From NCBI GenBank assembly GCA_027451305.1, contig DAIDJQ010000139.1, positions 1 through 6,951 of the forward strand: 6,951 nt of DNA, written 5' to 3'. This DNA is from Cellulomonas sp. (GTDB taxonomy: Bacteria > Actinomycetota > Actinomycetes > Actinomycetales > Cellulomonadaceae). Shown piece after piece: positions 1-6,951 of the stretch (position 1 is the first letter of the stretch; each line of letters begins with the position of its first letter). The notes beneath the pieces are model-generated. The model saw only the letters and a list, made by a program, of their open reading frames with translations, searched no databases and was not told the origin of the DNA. A program made the position numbers and the translations under genes.

Positions 1-152
1 GCAGGCACCATCCACCACGTCGGGAAGCCCGTCCACCGGCTCGCCGCGAAGGTCGCGACGAACGCCAGAGCGACCCCCAGGGCCACGCGCCAGTCGTCGC
101 CGATGATGAAGTCGTACCAGAACGCGCCGAACGCGCGGAGCTTGGCGGTCAT
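1..152 (-). CDS. Small Trp-rich membrane protein, 3' end beyond window
   Basis: Only the first 50 codons plus two bases are present. The reading frame opens with ATG at 152-150 and runs off the window edge. The visible protein starts MTAKLRAFGAFWYDFIIGDD, then has a hydrophobic segment (about residues 22-36) and a Trp-rich stretch (RWTGFPTWWMVP) near residue 38 onward. This looks like a short amphipathic lead-in followed by one membrane helix, with more possibly beyond the edge. The ATG overlaps the stop of the FTR1-like gene by 4 bp (ATGA), so its translation is probably coupled to that gene. The nearest SD-like stretch (AAGAGG) lies rather far upstream. Function is unknown. From its position it is probably an accessory subunit or partner of the ExxE membrane protein. 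The coding call is well supported by overlap, frame and composition; the function is not. Confidence 0.7.
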   Translation of the reverse strand, partial: MTAKLRAFGAFWYDFIIGDDWRVALGVALAFVATFAASRWTGFPTWWMVP

Positions 153-924
153 GACGCGGACACCTCTTCGACGGAGCGGACGGGGACGGTCTCGACCAGG
201 TCGGTGACGCGGCGCCGGAACGCCGCGACCAGGGCGAGCGTGTACAGGGCGATCACCGGGATCAGCACCAGGAGGGCCGCATCGGACCCCGGCCACCTCG
301 CGCCGGCACCCTCGGCCCCCCAGAAGATCCCGAACGACGTCAGCATGATCCCGACGACGAGCTTCATGCTGTTCTCCGGCACCCCGGCGAGCGGCGCCTT
401 CAGCGCGAGGCCCAGCGCCGTGACGAGCAGGACCGCGGCGCCGGCCGCGATCGCGGCGAGCGGGATGTTGTGCTGGTTGCTCCCGAACGTCAGGACGATG
501 AAGGCGACCTCGAGCCCCTCGAGGACCACGCCCTTGAACGAGAGCGTGAAGGCGTACCAGTCGGCGACCACGCCGCGGCGCCCCCCTGCCGCCTCCTCGG
601 CCATCGCGAGCTCGGCCCGGTAGATCTCCGCCTCGTCGTGCATCGCCTTGTGGCCGCTGGCGCGCAGGATGGCCTTGCGGAGCCACTGGAGGCCGAACAC
701 CAGCAGGACGCCGCCGACGAAGAGCCGCAGAGCGCCGATCGGGATGGCCGAGACGGCCGGTCCGAGGGCGGCCACGACCACCGCGAGGGTGACCACGCCG
801 GCGAGCACCCCGGTCAGGGCCGAGCGCCAGTCACGTGCGGTGCCGGCCGCCAGCACGATCGTCAGGGCCTCGACGGCCTCGACGACGCATGCCAGGAACA
901 CAGCGACGAACAGAGCGGTGTCGC

Positions 925-928
<4 letters not shown>
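149..928 (-). CDS. FTR1-like ExxE integral membrane protein (COG4280-like)
   Basis: A 259-residue polytopic membrane protein with about seven predicted helices (roughly residues 5-28, 36-58, 63-84, 131-149, 154-178, 187-204, 216-236). It carries two Glu-x-x-Glu motifs, EAVE at 17-20 in the first helix and EGLE at 137-140 in the fourth. These match the paired RExxE/ExxE signature and pseudo-twofold layout of FTR1/EfeU iron permeases, although the Arg before each motif is absent. A charged cytoplasmic-type loop (about 88-120) contains HKAMHDEAEIYRAE, which has His and acidic residues that could bind metal. I infer membership of the uncharacterised COG4280 membrane family, allied to FTR1, from memory of the family. 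The start is GTG at 928-926, with a strong GAGGAGG 5 nt upstream, overlapping the ATPase stop by 4 bp (GTGA). Being in an ABC importer operon suggests a role in metal or substrate movement. The transported species cannot be read from the sequence. Confidence 0.82.
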
Positions 929-2123
<1,195 letters not shown>

Positions 2124-2127
<4 letters not shown>

Positions 2128-3908
2128 GACGTGCCTCCTCCGACGCGCCGCCAGCCCGCCGGTGCGAGCAGGCGGAAGAGCGACCAGGCGAGCGCGACGA
2201 CCGTCAGGGCGACCACGATCGCGATGACCTCCATGGCGGTCCCGCCACCGAAGTCGTAGCCCGCGAGGGCCTTGGTGATGCCCACGGAGATCGGGGCGTG
2301 GCCGGGCGGGTAGAGCAGCTGCGAGACCGGCAGCTCGAGCAGGGTCCCGGCGAAGGTCAGCACCCACGCTGCGACGATCGGGCGCGCGAGCAGGGGCAGC
2401 ACCGTCCGCAGCCAGGACACGACCATGCCGGACCCGTGCACCCGGCCGGCCTCGCGGAGCGACTCCTGGACCTGGCTCACGTTCCCGAGGAGCACCCGGG
2501 AGGTGGACGGGAGCGCGGTGGCCAGGTAGCCGAGGACGAGCAGGCTCGTGGTCCCGTAGAGGTGGATCCCCAGGCGGTTCACGGCCGGCAGGTTGTACGT
2601 GAAGATGTAACCGGCCGCGAACACGATGCCGGGCAGCGCGACGGCGGTGAGCAGCAGCAGGTCCAGCACCTTGCCGCTGAGCCGACCGCCCCGGGTGGAG
2701 AGCATCCGCGCGGCGACGACGCCGAGGACGGCTGTCACGGTCGCCGTGATCGCGGCGAGCTCCGCGGAGTACAGCAGGGGTGCGCGGAGCGCCGGGCTGC
2801 GCAGCACCCGGCTGTAGTTGTCCAGCGTCAGCTGGTGACCACCGACGAGCGACCCGAGCCCGTTGATGAAGGACGCCGCCACCGCACCGACCGTCGGCAC
2901 GCCGAGACCCACGACGACGAGGACGACGAGGCCCACCACGACGGCGACGTGCGTCGGTGGCGTGAGGCGGTGGCGCCGAGCGGGCCGGGTGCGTCCCCCG
3001 AGCACGCGGTAGCTGCGGCCTCGCAGCGCCCTCGTCTGGGCGGCGAGCGCGAGTCCGGCCATCGCCATGAGGACCCACCCGACGGCCGCCGCCTGGGGGA
3101 ACTGCACCGGGAAGCTGTCGATCGCCTGGTAGAGGGTGAAGGTGGCCACCGGGAAGTGCGCGTCGTTGGCCAGGGTCGCGGCGACGCCGAAGTCGCTGAC
3201 CGACTCCGCGAACACGATCGCGAACGCCGACCAGCAGGCCGGGGCCACGAGGGCGGCGACGATCCGGGCCGCCGCGACCCGGCCCCCGCCGTGGACCCGG
3301 GACGCGACCTCGAACTCCTCCCCGAGCCCGCGCAGCGCACCGGAGAGCGCCAGGTAGGCGAAGGGCACGCCCTTCATCGTCAGCACGACGACCACGCCGA
3401 CCGGGCCGTACAGCAGGGCCCGCGGCGTGGCGTCGGGCACGCCCAGCAGGTCCAGGATCCCCGCGGGCTCGAACAGCCGTTCCCACCCGAGGGCGACGAG
3501 GTACGACGGTGCCAGCAGGAGGGCGAACATCGAGCCCGCCCACAGCCGGCGCCCGACCACGTCGGTCCGCACGACCACCCAGGCCACCGCCGCACCGAGA
3601 CCGGTGGCGAGCACGCCCGCCACGACCCCCACGCCGAGCGAGTCGGCCGCCCCTCGCGCGAGGGTGCCGGTGAGCACCTCACGGAAGGCGGCGAGCGTGA
3701 ACCAGGCGTCACCCTGACCCAGGAGTCGCGGGCTCACCGCCACCAGCAGGAACAGCAGGATCGGCAGGACCAGGATCGCCACGATGACGATCCAGAAGAT
3801 CAACCAAGGCCCGCTCCGGACCCGGGAGAGGGCCAGCCGGCCCGCACCGAGACGGGACGTGCGCGGCACGCCCGTCCCGGTGCGGAGCCGTGGTGCTACC
3901 GCCACCAT
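2124..3908 (-). CDS. ABC transporter permease, fused two-domain (FbpB/ThiP type)
   Basis: A 594-residue inner-membrane permease formed by two homologous halves joined in one chain, as in FbpB and ThiP. Each half has a cytoplasmic EAA loop that docks to the ATPase: EEFEVASRVHGGGR at 197-210 and QESLREAGRVHGSG at 481-494. About twelve hydrophobic segments are visible, near 35-58, 90-113, 123-142, 166-190, 222-244, 274-292, 320-346, 378-400, 414-436, 452-470, 506-530 and 558-582. A basic linker (about 293-318) separates the halves. The ATG at 3908-3906 is only 5 nt after the stop of the binding-protein gene. No clear SD precedes it, so re-initiation from the upstream gene is likely, and a nearby downstream GTG remains an alternative start. 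The permease pairs with the adjacent ATPase and binding protein; its substrate follows theirs and is unresolved. Confidence 0.96.
2134..2141 (-). promoter_or_regulatory. Ribosome binding site of ABC ATPase gene
   Basis: GGAGGAGG on the minus strand, 6 nt before the ATG at 2127-2125. It fixes the ATPase start within a much longer open frame that runs upstream across the permease gene. Confidence 0.8.
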
Positions 3909-3913
3909 CAGGA

Positions 3914-5011
3914 CTACTTGATCGTGCTGTCGAAGAACGTGTTGACCTGGTCCTCGAGCGGCCCCCAGAAGTACGGGTCGATCTTCTGGTAGTCCGGCAT
4001 CGTGGGAAGCGCGGGCAGCGCGGTCACGCCCGGGACGACGGGCCAGTACAGCGAGTCACCGTGCGGGTCGCCGGCCTGCATCGCCGCCTGACCGGCCGGG
4101 GAGAGCACGAAGTCGACGAACTTCTTCGCCTCGTCCTGGACCGCGGCGGGAGCGCCCTTGTCGATCCCGATCACCCCGGGCAGCAGCGTCGCCTTCGGCA
4201 GGTAGACGACCTTCGGGGCGAAGGTGGCGGTCGCCGGGACCTTGGCGATCTCACCGGCGGCGGCCGAGCTCTGGATCAGGGCGTAGGTGATCTGGCCCGT
4301 CTCGAGCGCGTGCAGCGTGTCGCCGTTGGTCGGGAACACGTGCAGCCCGTTGCCCTTGAGCTTCGTCAGGTAGTCCTCCCCCGCCGAGACGCCGTTGGCC
4401 TGGCCGCCGAGCTGGTTCATCAGACCGGCGATGAACGGGTACGTGGGGCCGGACTGGGACGGGTCGTTCATGCCGACCTGTCCCGTGTAGGCGCTGCCGA
4501 GGAGGTCCTGGTAGCTCGTCGGGACGGCGGAGGACTTCGCGCTGTTGTAGACGAGCGCGGCCATGACCGTGGTGCTGACCGGGACGTAGGAGTGGTCGCT
4601 CGGGGTGAGGGCCGCCCCGGCGGCGTTCAGCGTCGCGGCCGGCGTGTACGGGAGGAGCTGGCCCTGCTTGTCCAGGGCGGCGAACGCGGTGTCCCCGTCG
4701 ACCCAGAGGAGGCCCCACTGCGGGTTGTTCTTCTCCGCGGCGACCTTGGTGAGGAGCGGGCCGGTGCTGTCGTCGACCAGCTTGACGGGGATGCCGGTGG
4801 CCGCGGTGAACGCCTTGGTCACCGGGTCGTCGTACCCCTGCGCGGAGTAGACGACGAGCGCCGGGGCCCCGGCCGCGGTCGCGCCGGCCGACGAGGTCGC
4901 GGACGCTCCGCCCGAGGTCGAGACGGCGTTCGCGGACGACGAGCAGCCGGACAGGGTGGCGGCGAGCGCGGCGGCTGACGCCGCGTAGAGCGCGAGACGT
5001 GGGACGGACAT
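3914..5011 (-). CDS. Lipoprotein ABC substrate-binding protein (FbpA/ThiB-like)
   Basis: A 365-residue extracytoplasmic binding protein. A lipoprotein signal peptide ends in lipobox LSGC with Cys23 as the acylated residue, followed by a Ser/Ala/Gly/Thr linker (24-50). The folded domain starts at ALVVYSAQGYDDP (51-63) and shows typical features of COG1840-type binding proteins: an early VYS strand, a DGDTAF segment near 105-110, NDPSQSGPTYPF at 182-193, and a C-terminal FVLSPAGQAAM near 301-311. At the hinge region where classical ferric-binding FbpA has a tyrosine pair, this protein reads ALIQSSAAAGEI (244-255), with Ser248-Ser249 in that place by my manual alignment. ThiB's Tyr in the same area is also missing. 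ATG at 5011-5009 was chosen because GGAGGAG lies 5 nt upstream and the signal peptide begins there. It is the first gene of the transport operon. Class is certain; substrate is open. Confidence 0.95.
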   Translation of the reverse strand: MSVPRLALYAASAAALAATLSGCSSSANAVSTSGGASATSSAGATAAGAPALVVYSAQGYDDPVTKAFTAATGIPVKLVDDSTGPLLTKVAAEKNNPQWGLLWVDGDTAFAALDKQGQLLPYTPAATLNAAGAALTPSDHSYVPVSTTVMAALVYNSAKSSAVPTSYQDLLGSAYTGQVGMNDPSQSGPTYPFIAGLMNQLGGQANGVSAGEDYLTKLKGNGLHVFPTNGDTLHALETGQITYALIQSSAAAGEIAKVPATATFAPKVVYLPKATLLPGVIGIDKGAPAAVQDEAKKFVDFVLSPAGQAAMQAGDPHGDSLYWPVVPGVTALPALPTMPDYQKIDPYFWGPLEDQVNTFFDSTIK

Positions 5012-5016
5012 GGAGT

Positions 5017-5023
5017 CTCCTCC
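5017..5023 (-). promoter_or_regulatory. Ribosome binding site of substrate-binding protein gene
   Basis: GGAGGAG on the minus strand, 5 nt before the ATG at 5011-5009. It rules out an earlier in-frame start near 5065, which has no SD and would add 18 residues ahead of the signal peptide. Confidence 0.85.
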
Positions 5024-5047
5024 GTGGCTACGTGTGACACTCGGTTC

Positions 5048-5061
5048 GTAACGGGCGTTAC
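5048..5061. promoter_or_regulatory. Perfect palindrome GTAACG-N2-CGTTAC, candidate operator
   Basis: A 14-bp inverted repeat with 6-bp arms around GG. It lies 37-50 bp upstream of the binding-protein ATG, where a dimeric repressor could block transcription. A further GTTAC half-site (plus strand) follows at 5080-5084, 23 bp from the right arm. The symmetry is seen directly; the operator role is inference and I do not know the regulator. Confidence 0.55.
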
Positions 5062-5100
5062 ACACGCTTGCTCATGGCCGTTACTTCGTGGAGTGACTCC

Positions 5101-5118
5101 GGTGACGCGGAGGTGAAC
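5101..5118 (-). promoter_or_regulatory. PHO-box-like direct repeat
   Basis: On the minus strand, GTTCACC (5118-5112) is followed by CGTCACC (5107-5101). The TCACC cores are exactly 11 bp apart, the spacing of actinobacterial PhoP box units (GTTCACC-type). Only two units are clear, and a third TCAC at 5096 is off register by 2 bp. Chance similarity remains possible. Confidence 0.35.
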
Positions 5119-5129
5119 GTTGGCCGAAC

Positions 5130-5153
5130 GCGCCGGCCGCACGGCAGCGGCGC
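5130..5153 (-). terminator. GC-rich hairpin directly after thiD stop
   Basis: On the minus strand an outer 6-bp arm pair GCGCCG/CGGCGC encloses GCC/GGC around a GTGC loop, with a 2-nt bulge (CT). This makes nine GC pairs in all. It begins one base after the thiD TGA (5156-5154). No U-tract follows, so it would be an actinobacterial-style hairpin without a tail. It could separate the thi genes from the transport operon or leak through to it. Confidence 0.45.
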
Positions 5154-5963
5154 TCAGGAGGTCCAGAGGGCGTGGAAGTGGTGCACCGGACCGTGCCCGT
5201 GACCGATCTCGAGCTCGTCGGCACGGCGCAGCGCCTCGGTGAGCCATGCCTTGGCGTCCCGGGCGGCCTCGACCCAGCCGGGGCGCACCGGCCGGAGCGC
5301 CGCCAGGGCCGACGACAGGGTGCACCCCGTGCCGTGCGTGTTCCGGGTCGGGATGCGAGGAGCCTCGAGCAGGGTCGCACCGGTCTCGTCGAGGAGCACG
5401 TCCACGGCGAGACCGTCGGTCAGGTGACCGCCCTTGAGCAGCACCCGTGGCGCACCGAGCCCCCGCAGGGCGGTGGCCTGGTCGACCATCTCCTCGACGT
5501 CCCGGGCCACCGGACCGTCGAGCAGCACCGCCGCCTCGGCGAGGTTGGGCGTGATCAGCGAGCTCAGCGGGAGCAGGGCACGGACCGCCGCGACGGCGTC
5601 GTCGGCCAGCAGGCGGTCGCCGCTGGTGGCGACCATCACCGGGTCGAGCACGACGACCGGGTGCCGTTGCGCCGCGAGGAACTCCCCGACGGTCCGCGCG
5701 ATCGCGGCGTCGGCGAGCATGCCGATCTTGATCGCGTCGATCCGCACGTCCGCGACCAGGGTCTCCAGCTGCTGCGCGACGAACTCGGCCGGCACCACGT
5801 GGACCCCGGTGACGCCGACGGTGCTCTGCGCGGTCAGGGCCGTGATGACGCTGGTGCCGTAGGCGCCGAGGGCGCTGAACGTCTTGAGGTCCGCCTGGAT
5901 GCCCGCACCGCCGGACGGGTCGCTGCCGGCGATCGTCAGGGCGACCGGTGGCCGGCCGCTCAT
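5154..5963 (-). CDS. thiD: Hydroxymethylpyrimidine/phosphomethylpyrimidine kinase ThiD
   Basis: A 269-residue cytoplasmic kinase of the ribokinase-like fold. It phosphorylates HMP, then HMP-P, giving HMP-PP for thiamine phosphate synthesis. Family motifs are clear: GSDPSGGAGIQADLK (13-27, substrate pocket), DPVMVATSGDRLL (107-119), TPN (138-140), LKGGH (176-180) and the HGTGCTLSSALAA anion-hole motif (210-222) with Cys213, where sugar kinases of this fold have Asp. It ends with the GHGHGPVHHFHALW tail usual for the family, so it is full length. The ATG at 5963-5961 overlaps the thiE stop by 4 bp (ATGA), and no strong SD precedes it, pointing to coupled translation. A longer open frame upstream is the shadow of thiE. 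Confidence 0.97.
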   Translation of the reverse strand: MSGRPPVALTIAGSDPSGGAGIQADLKTFSALGAYGTSVITALTAQSTVGVTGVHVVPAEFVAQQLETLVADVRIDAIKIGMLADAAIARTVGEFLAAQRHPVVVLDPVMVATSGDRLLADDAVAAVRALLPLSSLITPNLAEAAVLLDGPVARDVEEMVDQATALRGLGAPRVLLKGGHLTDGLAVDVLLDETGATLLEAPRIPTRNTHGTGCTLSSALAALRPVRPGWVEAARDAKAWLTEALRRADELEIGHGHGPVHHFHALWTS

Positions 5964-6664
5964 CGCGCGGCCCCCGGCGCGGCCGCCCGTGCGGCACCGT
6001 CCCAGGCGTCGCGCAGCGCCCGGGTCGCGGCCGCCACGTCCGGCTGCCCGCAGATGGCGCTGATCACGGCCACCCCGGCGGCACCGGTCGCGGCGACCGC
6101 CGGCACGCGTGCCGCGTCGATCCCGCCGATCGCCACGCACGGCCACGGGCTCGCCGCGGTGAGCTCGCGCAGCCGTTCCACACCGCTCGCCGGCGCCGCG
6201 TCCGGCTTGCTGCCTGTGGGCCACACGGGGCCGACGCCGAGGTAGTCGAGCGCGTCGAGCGGGTACCGCACGGCGACCTGCACGTGCTCGGCGGTCTGCA
6301 CCGACAGGCCGAGGTACGCGTCGGGGCCGAGCAGCCTGCGCGCCTCGAGCACCTCCGCGTCCCCCTGGCCGACGTGGGCGCCGTGCGCGCCGATCGCCTC
6401 GACCAGGTCCACCCGGTCGTTGACCAGGAGGGGGACGCCGGTACCGGCTAGCGCGGCGACCAGGGCGCGCCCGAGCGTCACCAGCTCGGAGTCGGTGGCG
6501 TCCGGGTCGCGCAGCTGCACCACGGTCACTCCGGCGGCCACCGCCGCCGCGACGGTGGCCGGGACGCCGACGGCACCGCACTGGCCGGTGTCCGTCACCA
6601 GGTAGAGCGAGAGGTCGAGCGGGAGCCGTGAGCCCACGCGCCGACCGGGTCCTGCGGTGGTCAT
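5960..6664 (-). CDS. thiE: Thiamine-phosphate synthase ThiE
   Basis: A 234-residue TIM-barrel enzyme that couples HMP-PP with thiazole phosphate to give thiamine phosphate. Motifs in order: YLVTDTG (21-27), VVQLRDPDA (48-56, the family's VQLR-type strand), LLVNDRVDLVEAIGAHGAHV (79-98) with QGD at 100-102, LGVGPVWPTGSKPDA (142-156, usually GPVFPTxTK, so Trp for Phe and GSK here), VAIGGID (177-183) and GVAVISAI (197-204, phosphate-binding end of the barrel). The ATG at 6664-6662 shares one base with the thiM stop (TGATG), with a modest AGGTGAGG-like SD upstream. The Ala/Arg-rich ends (first ~15 and last ~15 residues) are weakly conserved extensions. It is sandwiched between thiM and thiD, as expected for a salvage operon. 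Confidence 0.96.
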   Translation of the reverse strand: MTTAGPGRRVGSRLPLDLSLYLVTDTGQCGAVGVPATVAAAVAAGVTVVQLRDPDATDSELVTLGRALVAALAGTGVPLLVNDRVDLVEAIGAHGAHVGQGDAEVLEARRLLGPDAYLGLSVQTAEHVQVAVRYPLDALDYLGVGPVWPTGSKPDAAPASGVERLRELTAASPWPCVAIGGIDAARVPAVAATGAAGVAVISAICGQPDVAAATRALRDAWDGAARAAAPGAAR

Positions 6665-6951
6665 CAGCTCAGCCTCACCTCGGCGGCCAGGGTCGCCGGC
6701 GTGAGCAGGCTCAGCTCGTCGAGCAGTGCCGAGGCGAAGCCGCCCGGGCCGCGGCTCGCCGTGACGGCGTGGTCGGCGCTGACCGTCAGCATGGCCGTGG
6801 CCGCGACGGCCGCGACCAACGGGTCCTCGACGGCCGCAGCGAAGCCTGCCATCAGCGCGCCGAGGGAGCAGCCGACGCCGGTGACCCGGGTCAGCCACTC
6901 GTGGCCGTTGCTGACCAGCACCATCCGGTCCCCGTCGGTCACGTGGTCGGT
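6664..6951 (-). CDS. thiM: Hydroxyethylthiazole kinase ThiM, C-terminal part
   Basis: The last 95 codons of a gene whose 5' part lies beyond the window. ThiM phosphorylates 4-methyl-5-(2-hydroxyethyl)thiazole, the salvage route to the thiazole half of thiamine. Visible features are the TDxVTDGD strand at the window edge, the VSNGHEWL segment, the TGVGCSLGALMAGF anion-hole motif holding the conserved Cys of the family, and the C-terminal GPGGFASALLDELSLL pattern (GPGsF...LLD) found in ThiM proteins. The TGA at 6666-6664 overlaps the thiE ATG by one base, so the pair is translationally coupled. A GTG at 6942-6940 could look like a start, but the frame stays open and in family register upstream, so it is internal. 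Confidence 0.95.
   Translation of the reverse strand, partial: TDHVTDGDRMVLVSNGHEWLTRVTGVGCSLGALMAGFAAAVEDPLVAAVAATAMLTVSADHAVTASRGPGGFASALLDELSLLTPATLAAEVRLS

Larger units (their letters stand above)
5012..5129 (-). promoter_or_regulatory. Regulatory region of the transport operon
   Basis: This stretch between thiD and the binding-protein gene has no coding signal. On the minus strand it holds a PHO-box-like pair (5118-5101), overlapping small dyads (CTCCG-N6-CGGAG at 5114-5099, GGAGTCACTCC at 5100-5090), the perfect palindrome at 5048-5061, and six GTnAC elements starting at 5106, 5097, 5084, 5061, 5052 and 5038. I could not pick a convincing -10 box (TAnnnT). None of the conserved TPP riboswitch blocks is present. 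A promoter for the transport operon is expected here from the layout, but the transcription start cannot be placed. Confidence 0.6.

Noticed and set aside
2128..3543. Upstream extension of the ATPase reading frame, making an 872-residue protein
   Set aside because: The added part is Arg/Pro/Gly-rich with no domain and is out of frame with the clear permease; a strong SD sits at the internal ATG at 2127.
2298..3992. Plus-strand 564-codon open frame
   Set aside because: Antisense to the permease; Gln/Arg/His/Glu-rich low-complexity translation typical of reverse frames in GC-rich DNA, with no recognisable domain.
3890..4978. Plus-strand 362-codon open frame
   Set aside because: Mirror of the binding-protein gene; Arg/Gly/Val-rich with no family features.
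5012..5065. Earlier in-frame start for the binding protein near 5065
   Set aside because: No SD there, and it would put 18 non-hydrophobic residues before a well-formed lipoprotein signal peptide and overlap the palindrome.
5012..5160. TPP riboswitch upstream of the importer
   Set aside because: I looked on the minus strand for the CUGAGA and the later conserved thi-box blocks and found none.
4819..5997. Minus-strand 392-codon frame bridging thiD and the binding-protein gene
   Set aside because: It is an alternative frame of thiD that crosses the intergenic region; residues are Arg/Gly/Pro-rich without domains.
5172..6245. Plus-strand 357-codon open frame
   Set aside because: Antisense to thiD and thiE; composition is that of a shadow frame.

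Overview
The window is about 70% G+C by eye. Its genes are densely packed, mostly start on ATG or GTG, and are joined by 1-4 bp start/stop overlaps. This points to an actinobacterium (Actinomycetota). A Micrococcales or Cellulomonas-like host is a guess I cannot confirm. Every gene I can support lies on the minus strand, so transcription runs from position 6951 towards position 1. The long plus-strand open frames are antisense shadows of these genes.

Region 1 (6951-5154) is a thiamine block in the order thiM (3' part only), thiE, thiD. The three genes overlap by 1 or 4 bp and must be co-translated. ThiM phosphorylates the thiazole alcohol, ThiD phosphorylates HMP and HMP-P, and ThiE joins the two halves into thiamine phosphate. 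Together they make a salvage and coupling module. A GC-rich hairpin directly follows the thiD stop codon and may end this unit.

Region 2 (about 5153-5012) is a 142 bp intergenic region with dense regulatory-looking sequence. It holds a perfect 14-bp palindrome, six GTnAC elements within 73 bp (four of them spaced 22-23 bp apart), and a PHO-box-like pair of TCACC cores 11 bp apart. I see no TPP riboswitch in it.

Region 3 (5011-1) is a five-gene transport operon. It encodes a lipoprotein substrate-binding protein of the FbpA/ThiB-like class, a fused two-domain permease, an ABC ATPase with a C-terminal regulatory domain, a seven-helix membrane protein with two ExxE motifs like FTR1 iron permeases, and the start of a small Trp-rich membrane protein cut by the window edge. 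The last four genes are linked by 4-bp overlaps or a 5-bp gap.

The most interesting point is this operon. It combines a ferric-type ABC importer with an FTR1-like membrane protein and a small partner, yet by eye the binding protein lacks the tyrosine pair of classical ferric-binding proteins. Its substrate is therefore open: iron or another metal, thiamine-related compounds, or phosphonates. A three-part motif from the operon promoter recurs inside the 3' end of the ATPase gene, just ahead of the FTR1-like gene, in a patch of unusual codons.
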